DNA of 64,000 bases from Xanthostigma xanthostigma (lineage: Eukaryota > Arthropoda > Insecta > Raphidioptera > Raphidiidae). Positions 11,968-22,773 of this stretch are shown one piece after another. Under the pieces are notes generated by a model. The model did not search any database. It saw only the letters and a list, made by a program, of their open reading frames with translations, and had not been told where the DNA came from. The stretch covers positions 13,596,001 through 13,660,000 of the forward strand of contig OY754469.1 of NCBI GenBank assembly GCA_963575645.1, in the 5' to 3' direction. The first letter of the stretch is position 1. Every line of letters begins with the position of its first letter. A program made the translations under genes and the position numbers.

Positions 11968-12290
11968 ACGAGATATAATAATAATAATAATATATTTATT
12001 AGTTCTGTGCATTTTATACAAAATATAGAACAAGTCAGTTAAAATTTAAATTTAAAACACATTAGCATACATTAAATATTAAAAATCTATAAATTAGGGA
12101 ATGTTAATAGGCGTGAAATCATTTTGGAAATATTCACTCATGTTATAGAAATTTCTTTGTACTAGCAGTTGTAGAAGTTTGATTAATGAGTTGTGTGGCC
12201 CTTTCATAATCACTGATAAGGTAGTCGCAGTTAGTTTTAAATAATTTTTGTGTCTGGTATTATGTTCATGATAAAGCAACGTAAACGCGG
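11968..12290 (-). pseudogene. LINE reverse-transcriptase C-terminal remnant with TTA tail
   Basis: Read on the minus strand, the frame 12279-12094 begins MLYHEHNTRHKNYLKL and continues with KGPHNSLIKLLQLL. The HNTR(H/G) block followed by a short basic region is the usual pattern at the C-terminal end of jockey-like LINE ORF2 proteins. Downstream in the element direction the sequence ends in a (TTA)n tract (11968-11994 on the plus strand), as such LINEs often do. It is 5-prime truncated and only the last tens of codons remain. Clade assignment is uncertain. A second such remnant is at 57564-58135. Confidence 0.55.
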
Positions 12291-12811
12291 CAACAAGAAA
12301 AGAGAGCAGGACAAGTTACCGCGTAAATATATAAGAACAGCGATTGTGTAAGAAGACGTCTATTCTTATGGATACATGCATGTTTCAGCGTTTCAAATTA
12401 CACTTCAGTTAAGTCGGGGAAAGAAAAGTATACTCTTGCCTCGCACTGATTGATGATTGATATACAATACAACAATATATTTGTTTACTTGACTGGCTGA
12501 CGATGAAAGTGAGATATGCAATTTTTAAAAGCTAAATAGTATAATACAAAATCGTTATTCGCGTCTGTCTGTTTGTTCGTTTAGTTCTTCAAAACTACAC
12601 AATGAATTTTAATGCGGTTTTCATGAAGGAATTTCTTCTGGAAGATTTATAATATGTATAATATTTATTCATATTAAATTTAAAGATAGTAGAGACATAA
12701 TATCGATGTTTTATTTGTAGTGCAGAATTTTGAAGTCGGTTAATCATTATCCAATCCGTATCTGTAGCCACAACTAATTTGTGAATGGTTATTTGATATT
12801 TTATTATTTTT
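12291..12811. other. No gene recognised
   Basis: AT-rich spacer without a recognisable gene or repeat. Confidence 0.45.
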
Positions 12812-13915
12812 AGGGTTCCGTACCTTAATAGAAAAAAAAGAACCCTTATAGGATTACTTTGTTGTCCGTCTGTCTGTCTATCAAGACTCTAAGAAATCAA
12901 AAACTATAGAGTACTTCCCGATGACCTAGAATCATGAAATCCGACAAGAAGCAATATCTTATGCCGGCACTTCACATGGCTATTTGTATTTGTGTATTTG
13001 GCATATTTGGCAAACAATTACCAAGTGTGGAGGGTCTATTTCACAAAGTGTTGGCCTTATTTGCCTATTTGACAAGTAAGACCAATACCAAATACGCGTT
13101 ACCGTGCGCTTGTCGGTTTTTCGAGGCACATAAAAGGAGTCAAATAGGCAAATACGGCAAATAAACCGTCCACACAATGGCTATGTTCAGAAGCGCACGC
13201 GCCGTGAACCTGTACGGACGTGCAGTATTTTTGTGTCTGTGCTGTGAGCGAGAACTGGAACAATTACTATTGAAAATGAATTGGGACAATGAAACAGTGC
13301 TAAAATTCCTGGAATTTTGAACCTGCGTTCTGCTGACAAATGTTTGTGTGTTTGCTATTTGACTGCCAAGTGTGGATGGTCGTATTTGCCTAACTATTTG
13401 CATGTTTGCCTTGAACGTCATATATTGTGCCAAATACAACAAACACCCAATAGCGAACACAAATAGCCATGTGAAGTGCCACCTTTATAGCATAAGTAAA
13501 CGGAAAAATCCAAAAACCGTAAATAATTTGTAGTTACATCACAAAAAAAATAGTGTTTTTAAACCGAAACAACATGATACGCACGTACACAGTAACAGTT
13601 CTATTCCAACAAACAAGCGTCCGCTACCGGTGCGTTTATACAGCACAAAGCACTCTTGCGTACAGCACGTACGACAACTGGCCTATCAGATATAGCCACG
13701 AGGTACAACACAGTTCAGTAGTCCATCTAAACTCATTTAAATTACACTCTTAGTTGGCAAACTGGCCGCGACGTTTGTCGATGTATGCGGGGACAACAAT
13801 TTTCCAACGCCTAAGCGGGAAAAATCTTTGAGACTCAATTCCCGTGATTTACATACCTACAGGTTTGTACGGAACCCTCGGTGCACGAGTTCGACTCGCG
13901 CTTGGCCGCTTTTTC
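12812..13915 (+). repeat. GGTTCCGTA-family repeat, copy interrupted by a Harbinger MITE
   Basis: Segments 12812-12961 and 13485-13915 together align with 6705-7245. The left part has GGGTTCCGTACC and GAACCCTTATAGGAT. The right part has CGGAACCCTCGGTGC and CGACTCGCGCTTGGCCG. The insertion at 12962-13484 splits it, and the uninterrupted copy supplies the empty site. Confidence 0.75.
12962..13484 (-). mobile_element. PIF/Harbinger-type MITE, copy 2
   Basis: It is the reverse complement of 1619-2132 with high similarity by eye. The ends are TGCCGGCACTTCACATGGC and the complement of AGGTGGCACTTC. It is flanked by TTA at 12959-12961 and 13485-13487. The empty site in the first GGTTCCGTA copy supports insertion with a short (2-3 bp) duplication. 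No transposase is encoded. Confidence 0.82.
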
Positions 13916-14705
13916 TTCTTAGTAGATTATGTACTACTGTTAACAAGTTACTGCACGACCTTTTTCACTGTTGTCAACAGTCGAAAGAAATGTGTCATTC
14001 GCTTGAACGAACCGATAAACAAAACAAATAATCACTCGATGTTTTTTTCTACCATTATCACAGTTCACGGTTTCCGTATTTTATCTTTTCTTTTATTTCC
14101 TCTTTTGTCATTCCTTTCTTAAGTTTAACATCTTTCTCTCTTCCAATTGAATCAATATTTATTTTTTTTTTTGCTTGAAACTTTTTCAATATTACTCATA
14201 CCCCAAACAAAGCTACATCTTACACATGTACCAAGTAAACCTCGAAATGGTGTATTCATTATGTTTATTGATTTATCTGTTAATTGGTGATGTTACTTTG
14301 TAACCTTACACAATACACGGCTTCAAATATAACAAAAATTGTTACAATTTTTACTGTTACGAACCATCTTGAACACAAAAATTATATTACCCAACACATT
14401 TATTATAGCTTTTATCGTTTATTAGTTTTTCTTTCTTTTAGAAATTGTATCTTTTTATGCGGAAGTGTCGTCTTCTTATAAAGTATTTTTTTCGTAAACG
14501 TATAAGTATTTTATTTTTATTGTCAATATAAAAAAAAAATTAAAACGTGTTCAAATAATAATTGATCAGAAAATAGATTTGCCATTGATATTTTTACCGT
14601 CAACAAACCCATGATTACAACAATAAGAAACACGTTGATGATATTATATATCTGTTCCTAGACACAAACATTCGTTTTTTGAAAAAAAAAACATGAATAA
14701 ATGAA
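13916..14705. other. No gene recognised
   Basis: AT-rich spacer. Frames at 13828-14122 and 14284-14481 lack recognisable features. Confidence 0.45.
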
Positions 14706-14707
14706 TA

Positions 14708-14886
14708 CGTAACAAGATTACGTTAGGTATGAAAGTTTTTAAAAATTGTTTATTTTGTTTATTATAATTTTTTAAAGTTCACAAAATATTGAAAAAATGC
14801 GCATTTTCTCATTGTATGTTAGCTTTAAAAAATTATAATAAGCAAAATAAATAACTTTTAAATATTTATACGACGTGATCTTGTTA
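14708..14886. mobile_element. Small foldback repeat
   Basis: The left arm (14708-14776) and right arm (14822-14886) are inverted copies. They share AACAAGAT at the outer tips and TTTATTATAATTTTTTAAAG at the inner side. The loop is about 45 bases. It has no coding capacity. Confidence 0.6.
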
Positions 14887-15339
14887 AGTATATTATGTAA
14901 AAAGGTCTCCATGAAGCAAAAAATGTATAGGCCAATTATTTAAACATTTTTTGTTGTTTTCAATGGAGACGGTTTTTCGAAAAAAAATTATTTAGTTAAC
15001 AATAGCCTCGCACTTTAAAAAAAAAATTCAATAGAACTTTATTCTTTCAAGTGAAGATGACACCATATTTTTAAATTTTTAAATTGTTATTTACTATAAA
15101 AATTATTTTATGCGTTGTACTCTCTCAACCCTGTTGCGCTCGAGCTGTAACGGCCGCGCGGAACCCATTTTTCAACGCTAAATAAAACAATAAACACTAG
15201 AGTTCCAGGAACGGGATTTTACTATTAGAAATTTTCTCCTCTTTAAGAATCGTTTTTTCAATTTCCGCTATCGCTTATAGTTTTTGAGTAATTGCCAAAA
15301 ATCTGAGAGACTTTTTGTCTTTTCATTTTTGTTAATAAC

Positions 15340-15760
15340 AAATGCAATGGTCAGAGTGCCCGTCGGCAAAAATTTTACTGATACATACTCTCCCCAAACT
15401 TTGTATATGGTTTCATTAGGTCTAGTCTGACACCTATTTCCTCTCTGACTTTTCTTGATTTTGGGGCGTTTTCCCTCTAAATTTTCCGAAAGATGTCATT
15501 TGACGACATGTAAAAATTTATAGATACTACTATTTTTTTAATTAGATAGCTTAAAAACTTCAACCAAAACGCTAAAATAATGTTCTCTGACAAATACTTA
15601 ACATGAACCATTTAAAATGTCTGACACCTCGAATATGTCGAACATAAAAGTAATAGAGGAAATAGGTGTCAGACTAGGCCTAATGAAGCCATATACAAAG
15701 TTTGGGGAGAGTACGTATCAGAAAAATTTTTGCCGACGGGCACTCTGACTATAATTTTTG
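15340..15760. mobile_element. Foldback element with about 100-bp arms
   Basis: The left arm near 15347-15446 and right arm near 15653-15752 are inverted copies. They share GTCAGAGTGCCCGTCGGCAA and ACTTTGTATATGG(C)TTCATTAG. The loop is about 200 bases of AT-rich DNA. Nothing is encoded. Confidence 0.7.
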
Positions 15761-16566
15761 TCGGCGAAAAAATAAAAAAACGCTTTTTTCGGATAAGTTA
15801 TTATTATAATAAGTTATTGCTCATATTTTTTGGAGACTTGCGTCTATTTTTCTCATGTATATTACTTCTTGACTAGGCTATTGGGAGTTTTTAAAAATTA
15901 ATTAAAATATTTGTTTTTATTAAAAAAGCTTATTTTTTTGTTCAGGATTTTTATCTGCTCATGATTATTTTTAAGAGAGTCGCTATAGTTTGTATTACAT
16001 TTATAATCTGATTTGTCTTCTATACCTATCAAAAATTTTTTTTAATCTATTGAAAATAAATAAGTATTATTGTTATACTCCACTAAATACAGCAACCATC
16101 ATTTAGTAGTGTTGTCACTAGACGTTTGTACGGTGTGATGTTTGCCTACTATTTCTGCTTTACGAACCCAGAAATGTTCCAAACTTGAGTCAACATAATA
16201 TTATTATCTCGTTACATTTCTGTTATTAAAGCTTGTCTTAATACGGATCATCCTGTTAGATATATACGCAGCAGAAACTTTGCGCGACGTTCTTCGATGT
16301 TGTGGTGAAAACAGTGGCACTGGGGCGATGTGACGATAGAGAAATAAAGTGACAAGAGATGCTGTGTGATGCTGCGTCTGAGTGGGAGAAAACCTAACCT
16401 ACATCTCTATATAAGATATGTCCCCTGTTCCCATGAGGTTCGACGACATTGTGCCAGTGATACTACAAAACTTATGAATAGTTTCAATTCATATATTATG
16501 CTAATCACACAAAAACATTTTCTGAAATTTTAAAGCGAGTTTTTATAATTCGGTTATTGTTCTAGA
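15761..16566. other. No gene recognised
   Basis: AT-rich spacer. A less AT-rich patch at 16260-16400 has no recognisable frame. Confidence 0.4.
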
Positions 16567-17072
16567 ACAGTGATTCCCAAAGTGGTCTATATCGACGACA
16601 ACTCTCAAGGGATCCATGTCAGGGAAAAAAAATTGGGGGTTCATGAAATGAAAATAAGGGTCAACGATAGTGAATCTCCTAACAAAATAAGAAACAAACT
16701 GGACATCGTTAACCGAAACGATTTAAAATTAAATCTAACTAAACTGATGCCAAATGTTGAAAATTTATTATTAAAGCATCAGGTTCATCCCTCACACTAA
16801 AGCATTTATTTTTTGCTTAGTTATTTCATGTAACAGAAATTAAATTTTAATTTGGTTCGTTTTAATTTGAATCTAATAAATAAATGTATAAAACTATACA
16901 TTTCACTACCGTTATAAAGTTAAATCGTTCAAAGTGAGTAGCACTATACCGGTTGTCAAAAATACATTTGAAATTAATGAATTTGCAAAAAATCAAAATC
17001 AGATAAGCAGGGGGTCTACCCAAAACCGAAAAACATGGCAAGTGGTCTACGAGACAAAAAAAATTGGGAACC
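16567..17072 (+). mobile_element. hAT element remnant with transposase C-terminal fragment
   Basis: The left end CAGTGATTCCCAAAGTGGTC and the right end (AATTGGGAACC, complement GGTTCCCAATT) resemble hAT termini. The frame ending at 16800 closes with DLKLNLTKLMPN and a C-terminal HPSH, which resembles the last residues of ZBED/SCAND3-type hAT transposases as I recall them. The N-terminal two-thirds of such a protein is absent, so this is an internally deleted, inactive copy. Confidence 0.5.
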
Positions 17073-17098
17073 TCTTTTCTAGAAGGATAACCATTAAC

Positions 17099-17160
17099 TA
17101 CAGTAGAATCCAGGTAGTACGACTTCGTTTATAACGGCCAACCGCTTTTAACAACGTAAA
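17099..17160 (+). other. Pogo/Tigger-like terminal sequence
   Basis: TACAGTAGAATCC followed by TTTATAACGGCCAACCGC resembles the terminal region of pogo/Tigger elements. The right end was not found. Confidence 0.35.
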
Positions 17161-17211
17161 AGCAACCTCCAGTTTGGTTTCTGTACAACATACTACGCAA
17201 GTATCCGTTTA

Positions 17212-17930
17212 GTAGTAATGGTATACTTTTCGTAACGGCTTGTTATTTTATTTATTTTTTCAAGAAAGTTTCGTTAAAAATTGTTTTTTAAACTTTATAA
17301 TTTCGGAAATATTTTGAAACTAAAAAAAATCAGCTGTTCTTTTTTGTAGATCTGTCAGAAATAAACTAGTTAAGCATGCTTTGATTAATTTTCACATGAC
17401 GTGGAACATAATATGTAGGTAATCATGGCAACGAATAACAAATATCATATTTAGTACTAGCCATTACCCGCGTCACCTCACGCGATTTTAGAATTTTATT
17501 TTCTATACTATATCAAATGTCATTTTTGAAGTTGGAATGGTCCCGTCGCCCAATTGGCTGGAATGTTTTTCCTCGAAATACAACAACAATAGAGAAAGTA
17601 AGCTAATAAAAGAGTTGTAAAAAATGCCGGCGTCGAGTGGCGAAGGCCGCAATGTTGACAAGCGCCGGTAGACGCAGGACACGTTGTGAATCTCTTCAAC
17701 GATAATGCTCGGAGCGAAAAACGCATTAGGGTATTTATGGGTATTTTTAGAGACGCTGTTGTTTAATCCATTTTGCGTTATAGATCTGCGTAAATGTATA
17801 AAACTTGTTATTTGGGAACCTCTGCAGCGTTTCAAGACGATCAGTCTATTAGACACACTCACATACAAAACAACTAGGTATAGCATTATAACATATTATA
17901 TAATATGGAAGAATGGGCGAGGCACATAAA
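17212..17930 (+). repeat. Dispersed repeat (AATGGTATACTTTTC family), copy 1
   Basis: From 17216 to about 17560 it aligns with 54928-55290. Landmarks are AATGGTATACTTTTC, AATCAGCTGTTCTTT, ACTAGCCATTACCCGC and GGAATGGTCCCGTCGCCCAA. The downstream part (17570-17930) has a plus and a minus frame (17705-17929, 17503-17886) with no recognisable domain. I treat them as chance frames. Confidence 0.6.
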
Positions 17931-18177
17931 ATCGTCATTCTTCACTTATCGACGCGGAACACGGAAAAAAATAATAAAAACAAAGAAATAGCCGCAAACG
18001 TGTACGAAATTTCAAAGTTATAAAAAGTGTTATTATCTTTTATTTGTTCCTTGAGAAAATCTTAACAAACCTTCGATTTTTTGTTGGAAAAATTGCCAAG
18101 AAAATCTGGATGGACTACATGTATTAATTTTATGCTGGGTTGCAAAAAGCATTGTTGAAAATTTTGTTTTAGCAATA

Positions 18178-18307
18178 ACCTTTTAGGCTATACACCCATG
18201 GATACTTTTTCTTAGTGACCTTTAAACTATAAAATAAAACCATTTTTGATCAATTTCGATTAATTTTCGAAAACCAAATCCCAGAAGGTTTGTGCGGGTC
18301 CTTTGAC
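18178..18307 (-). repeat. GGACCCCGC-family MITE, solo right end
   Basis: The end GGTTTGTGCGGGTCCTTT and the segment GTGACCTTTAAACTATAAAA match the right ends of the copies near 38340-38455 and 44690-44998. Only about 130 bp of the family is present here. Confidence 0.65.
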
Positions 18308-18883
18308 AATTGACATACATAATCTGACGCTGGTCTCTGCGTCTATGTATGAAAACGTTAAGGTTACTAATTATTTGGCGGAAAATTTAAGCACAGAGAA
18401 AGTCGAGTACGCTGTGTTTCTTCAACAAAAGGATATGCAAATACAAGTGGAAAGAGTCAGTGCGAACAAGAATAGGCACATATGCTCTGAGTGATATCTG
18501 ATGTCGAACTATATGAAGTGCGTGCGTGCGCCTCTTGTTTCGCACGCGCGTTTCTAATGTGCGCGAACGTGTGTGTGTGTTCGTGCGTGCGTGTGTGTGG
18601 GAGGGCTTAGAAACAATGCAGCATCACAAACAAGGACCGACTCTAACTAGATCAGGAAAATTGCTTTACGCTTTTACAGAGACAAACTATTCACAAACTT
18701 CAAAATTACTTATCAGTTCGAAAAACACGTCTGTGTCAGAATAATTTTAATAAAAGTATACGTAACAATAAATAGTATCTAGGTTATGTTTCTAGCGCGT
18801 AATGACAGTATAAAAGAATCAAAGAATAAATGGTTTTAGAGAAAAATATATGTTAAAAAGGATTCTAAATAAATATAGTTTAA
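18308..18883. other. Spacer with GT/GC-rich microsatellite
   Basis: An irregular (GT)n/(GTGC)n tract spans about 18520-18602. The frame 18526-18744 runs through it and has no domain signal. Confidence 0.5.
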
Positions 18884-19225
18884 AAAAACTAAAAAACACG
18901 CTTTATATCGAACTAAAAAGTAAAAAATATTTTTTTTAAAATAAGCTTAAAACAATAATGAATAAAAAATACTAGTATTATTGTGAAAAAAGCGTGGGGC
19001 GCTCGATGTACGAAAATGTGCAACAAAGCGCCCCACGCTTTTTTCACAATAATACTAGTATTTTTTATTCATTTTAAACCAATTATTTTTTACTTTTTAG
19101 TTCGATATAAAGCGTGTTTTTTAGTTTTTTTTAAACTATATTTATTTTTCACTTTTTAGTTTGATATAAAGCGTGTTTTTTAGTTTTTTTTAACTATATT
19201 TATTTTCCACTTTTTAGTTCGATTT
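18884..19225. repeat. Large hairpin joined to 58-bp tandem units
   Basis: The left arm (about 18884-19012) and right arm (about 19029-19146) are inverted copies containing AGCGTGGGGCGCT and AATACTAGTATT. The loop is 16 bases. A 10-base interruption (AATAAGCTTA-like) distinguishes the arms. After the right arm, a unit containing CACTTTTTAGTTCGATATAA repeats at a period of about 58 bp through 19225. A tRNA-like segment follows at once. Confidence 0.7.
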
Positions 19226-19257
19226 ATTGTCAAAAATTTGCCGAAAAAAAACAATTT

Positions 19258-19335
19258 TTTTTCGGCGTGGACGGGATTAGAACCCACGACCCGTGATTCC
19301 GAGAGTTGACGTCAGTGAAGACCCGTGCCTTAGCC
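19258..19335 (-). other. tRNA-like B-box segment
   Basis: On the minus strand, GTGGGTTCTAATCCC forms a T-arm-like hairpin with a B-box match, followed by GTCCACGCCGAAAAAA. Upstream, GGCTAAGGCACGG resembles an A box. I could not fold a full cloverleaf. It resembles a tRNA-derived SINE head or tRNA relic, next to the palindrome at 18884-19225. Confidence 0.4.
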
Positions 19336-19473
19336 AGTGTACTTACAGTGCTGACATATTCTACCACTATATAAACCACTTGCTGTAGTCCAAACGAGTT
19401 TACAAACATGTATACATACATACATACAAACTTACAAGTGAAACTAATATAAAGCGTGTAAAAGTGACCTCGT

Positions 19474-19795
19474 GTTAATATAAACATTGAGATTAATAAG
19501 ATGTTTTATAAAATAAAAGTATTGTAACAGAGACCCCCCAGCAGACGACGACAGAGAATTTTGTGAGACAACAATCGGTACGTTATTCTAACAATGACAC
19601 ACAGATTGTTACAATCGGCTTGTGTCATTGTTAGAATGACGAGCCGAATGTTGTCTCACGAAATTGTCGTCGCCTGCTGGCGGGTCTCTGTTACAGTATA
19701 AAATACTGCAACCGGCCATGTTGACTGAAACACCGAATGACGTCACGTCTTCTTAAATCAAAGAGAATATGAACACTTGAAGTAACTGTCTATAC
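19474..19795 (-). repeat. GTGACGTCACGCC-family repeat, copy 3, split by a hairpin MITE
   Basis: Outside the insertion at 19523-19695, the sequence is the reverse complement of the 3-prime part of 1038-1593. Shared parts are GTTAATATAAACATTGAGAT on one side and CGGCCATGTTGACTGAA with GACGTCACGTCTTCTTAAAT on the other. Confidence 0.7.
19523..19695. mobile_element. Hairpin MITE with GTAT target duplication
   Basis: This 173-bp element has inverted arms of about 75 bp beginning TGTAACAGAGACC and ending GGTCTCTGTTACA. It is flanked by GTAT at 19519-19522 and 19696-19699. The uninterrupted sequence at 1445-1460 and near 58840 (AAAGTAT next to AAATACTGC) shows the empty site. The superfamily is not clear from a 4-bp duplication. 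Confidence 0.78.
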
Positions 19796-22091
19796 ATTTA
19801 TTTAGTATCATTTTTTGTAAAGTTTTTACTTCAAGAAAACGTTTTTCTACGTATTTTGATCGAAATTTTGCTTAACAAGTGATCTTTGTAGAACAACCAT
19901 TTGTTTTTCTGTGAGTACAATCTAATGTTCTAGAATTTAGATGACAGGGAGTTTAAATACGACATTAGACGGCTCTTGATATATGTAAATTGTAATTATA
20001 TGATCACAATCTAAGGTATTTTTCAAATCAAATCAATTCTTTCTGCAATTAAGCATTGTTGTCATAATTTCTTAATTTCGAATATTTCGTCATTTATTTA
20101 AAACCGCCCCTGACAATTATATTAACTGTGTTTGTACTATTGTACATACAGAATGCTTTAATTAAGTCTAAATAAAACCAGAAGAGCTTACTCGCTATAA
20201 CAAGCTCATATTTCAACATAAAATCATAATTAAAAGTATGAACTCAAAATAGCTACTAACAAATATTTAAATTTCAAAAAATACGTTTCAAAGTTGACGA
20301 ATTATAATTATCAATTACTTACAAAAATATATTATTTAAACTTATTTTAGTACTAATCTTTGATTTCAAAATATGAGGGCACAAAATATTATGTAGATTC
20401 GATAAACCAAAATATTTATATGTACCTACAAGATGTCACACTGAATTTAGAGCATAGGAATAAACGCAGTCTAGTAAAAAAAATTTAAAAATAACAAAAT
20501 CATTATTAAGGATGCTTAGAATCAGCCCAAAAAAATAACCAAAAAAGTTTAATATAACGAGGAGCAAATAAAAAAAACTACACCATTTTCTAAATTTAGC
20601 GGACACCCCGTATATTGCACCCTTAAAATAAAGCTTATTAAAAAAATACTCCTGCTTTTGAAATGTATTAAAAGTACTAAAATAATCATTTATATTAGCC
20701 GCATTAATAAATTAAAAATAATAATTTTATACACACCTTTAATAAACGAAGGTTTTTTTAACTCTTTAAAAATCTGGACGTCATCTTTTTTGACTGCGAC
20801 GCAGATGTTTCAGGTTTACACAAAAACACGAGAGTTTTAATTATTCACTTATAACCACATCATTATAATATAATTAACGTTATTAAACTATAGACGCTCG
20901 AGACGAGTGTTCACTTAGTCATTATCACAAAATATGTCCATTAAAAAAGTAAAATTTAATAAGTATTAAATGAACTCAATCACTGCACAAAGAAAGAACC
21001 ATCAAGATTAGACACGAAATATAGATTGAATTTTGAAAGTCAATAAGCCAGGTATATTCGTACTTGGAAACTGTTACGCAACTACGACAAAGTGATAATT
21101 GCACATTAAATTATCAGACGATTTAAAAAATTATTTCACTATAAGTAATTTCTTTCTGTGTATAAATAACTCAGTGGCGTACCATTTCAATAGGGTATTT
21201 TGCACCATATAAAAAAATCTAATAATACTTATTCCTGATAGATTTTGTAAAAAGCAAACGAGAAATGTTGACTTCCGCTCATAATAATGCACTATAAATT
21301 TTATAATTCAATTTTAAGAATTGTATTTTTCAATCTGTTCTTCGAAAGTCTAAAACGCTGTTCACCATGTTGGATTCCGGTGTGACGTCACTTCGTCTGT
21401 AAACTACTTGCGTTTGTGTTGTAATGTGTGTTATTTTGAAGTTCTTTCAAGTTATTGTCACGTTTATTGACTTCTATCCCGTATTTTATTAATTTCACAT
21501 CATGGAAGACGGTTTCGTAAAGCAGAAAGTACTAATCTACCAAGGATAAATACGTTTAATAAATAAATAAAGTTTTACTAACTTGTATATAATAGTTACA
21601 CTGGTAATGTAATAATCATAGCGATCTTAAATATTTTTAATTGCACAGAGTTACCATGGTTACGGTGAACTATCGTTATTATTTACAATCATAGTGACGT
21701 CACGAATCGTTTTCGCGCGAAAATTCACAATGATAAATTAAAAGTTATATTTAACCTTGTATCCCGTTAATTTCATCATAACATAATACCAAGGTGTCTT
21801 ATTTTATTTTACAAAACTTTATTAAAATCGGCCCGACGAAATTGGACTTACAAGTTTTATGAAAACACTAGTTTGCGGATATGGATTGACTTATTGAATG
21901 GTGCATTTATTTTGATACAGATGTTGAATTGTCCATATTATTGAAACTAAGAAAAAAATATTGTGTTATGTATGGTGTGAATGTTGTCATTAGATCCAAA
22001 AACAAACTAAAGTTCACATAAAAACGCCACAATGACTGTATTACCTATGTTGTCAGCAGGGTTTGGCACTACGACTCTGATTTTTATTTTA
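19796..22091. other. AT-rich spacer without recognised gene
   Basis: No domain-bearing frame is seen. A segment near 21370-21400 (GTGTGACGTCACTTCGTC) and one near 21693 recall the GACGTCAC-bearing repeats but could not be aligned. The frame at 20658-20840 is AT-biased noise. Confidence 0.45.
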
Positions 22092-22773
22092 CTAGCGGTC
22101 CCGCCCGGCTTCACCCAGGTGCAAAAGAACGAATGGGAAAAGGAGGAACATGAGTACGCACATCCATTTTAGTTTACCGAGATGAATGTTGTGATAAGTA
22201 TAGATAATAAATTTCTTTTAACTCAATAATTACTGGAATTAATAAAATATAATAAATATTTAATTGAAAACACTGTAGGAAAATTATTTTTATATAGGTC
22301 CCTATAGTTATAACAGTTTTCAAATGAGCTATTAATTAGATATATTTAATTTTAATTAGTCGTAAATAAAATTAAAATACATTTAAATGTAAGAAAGTAA
22401 TGTAGAAAATAAAAAAAAATTAAAAATATATTCGCTCAACATGGGGCTCGAACCCACAACCCTGATATTAAGAGTCACGTACTCTATTGACTGAGCCAAC
22501 CGGGCTTCTGGATTTGCAACGCTAATATTGGTATATTTAGTTACGGCATTTCACCTAAATAGAAAGTTATTTTTGAGATACATTTTGCAACATTTTTCAT
22601 TGATGCTCCGCTCTTATTGGTCGTAGCGTGATATTATATAGCCTATAGCCTTCCTCGATAAATGGGCTATCCAACAAATTATTTTTTTTTCAATTCGAAC
22701 CAGTAAGTTCCTGAGATTAGCGCGTTCAACCAACCAAACAAACAAACTCTTCAGCTTTATATATTAGTATAGA
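22092..22773 (-). mobile_element. Complete non-autonomous Helitron carrying a tRNA-Lys-derived sequence
   Basis: On the minus strand it begins TCTATACTAATATATAAAGC at 22773, preceded by A. It ends with the GCCGGGCGGGACCG region and CTAG at 22095-22092, followed by T. This is exact Helitron A/T insertion geometry with 5-prime TC and 3-prime CTRR. The sequence near the 5-prime end matches 7893-8231 and 28023-28363. The interior holds a tRNA-Lys-like segment at 22433-22505 not seen in the sibling copies. No Rep/helicase is encoded. Confidence 0.8.
22433..22505 (-). pseudogene. tRNA-Lys(CTT)-derived pseudogene or SINE head
   Basis: On the minus strand the 73-base segment starts GCCCGGTTGGCTCAGTCAAT and has anticodon loop CTCTTAA (anticodon CTT). 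It has T-arm GTGGG-TTCGAGC-CCCAT and acceptor 3-prime strand GTTGAGC. It closely follows eukaryotic tRNA-Lys(CTT). The anticodon stem (CGTGA/TATCA) pairs poorly and the acceptor has one mismatch, so I judge it decayed. There is no poly-T terminator directly after it, only AT-rich sequence. Confidence 0.75.

Noticed and set aside
17503..17929. Overlapping plus and minus frames of 74 and 127 codons
   Set aside because: They lie beside a dispersed repeat, overlap each other and have no recognisable domain.
22433..22505. Functional tRNA-Lys gene
   Set aside because: The anticodon stem pairs poorly, and it lies inside a Helitron.
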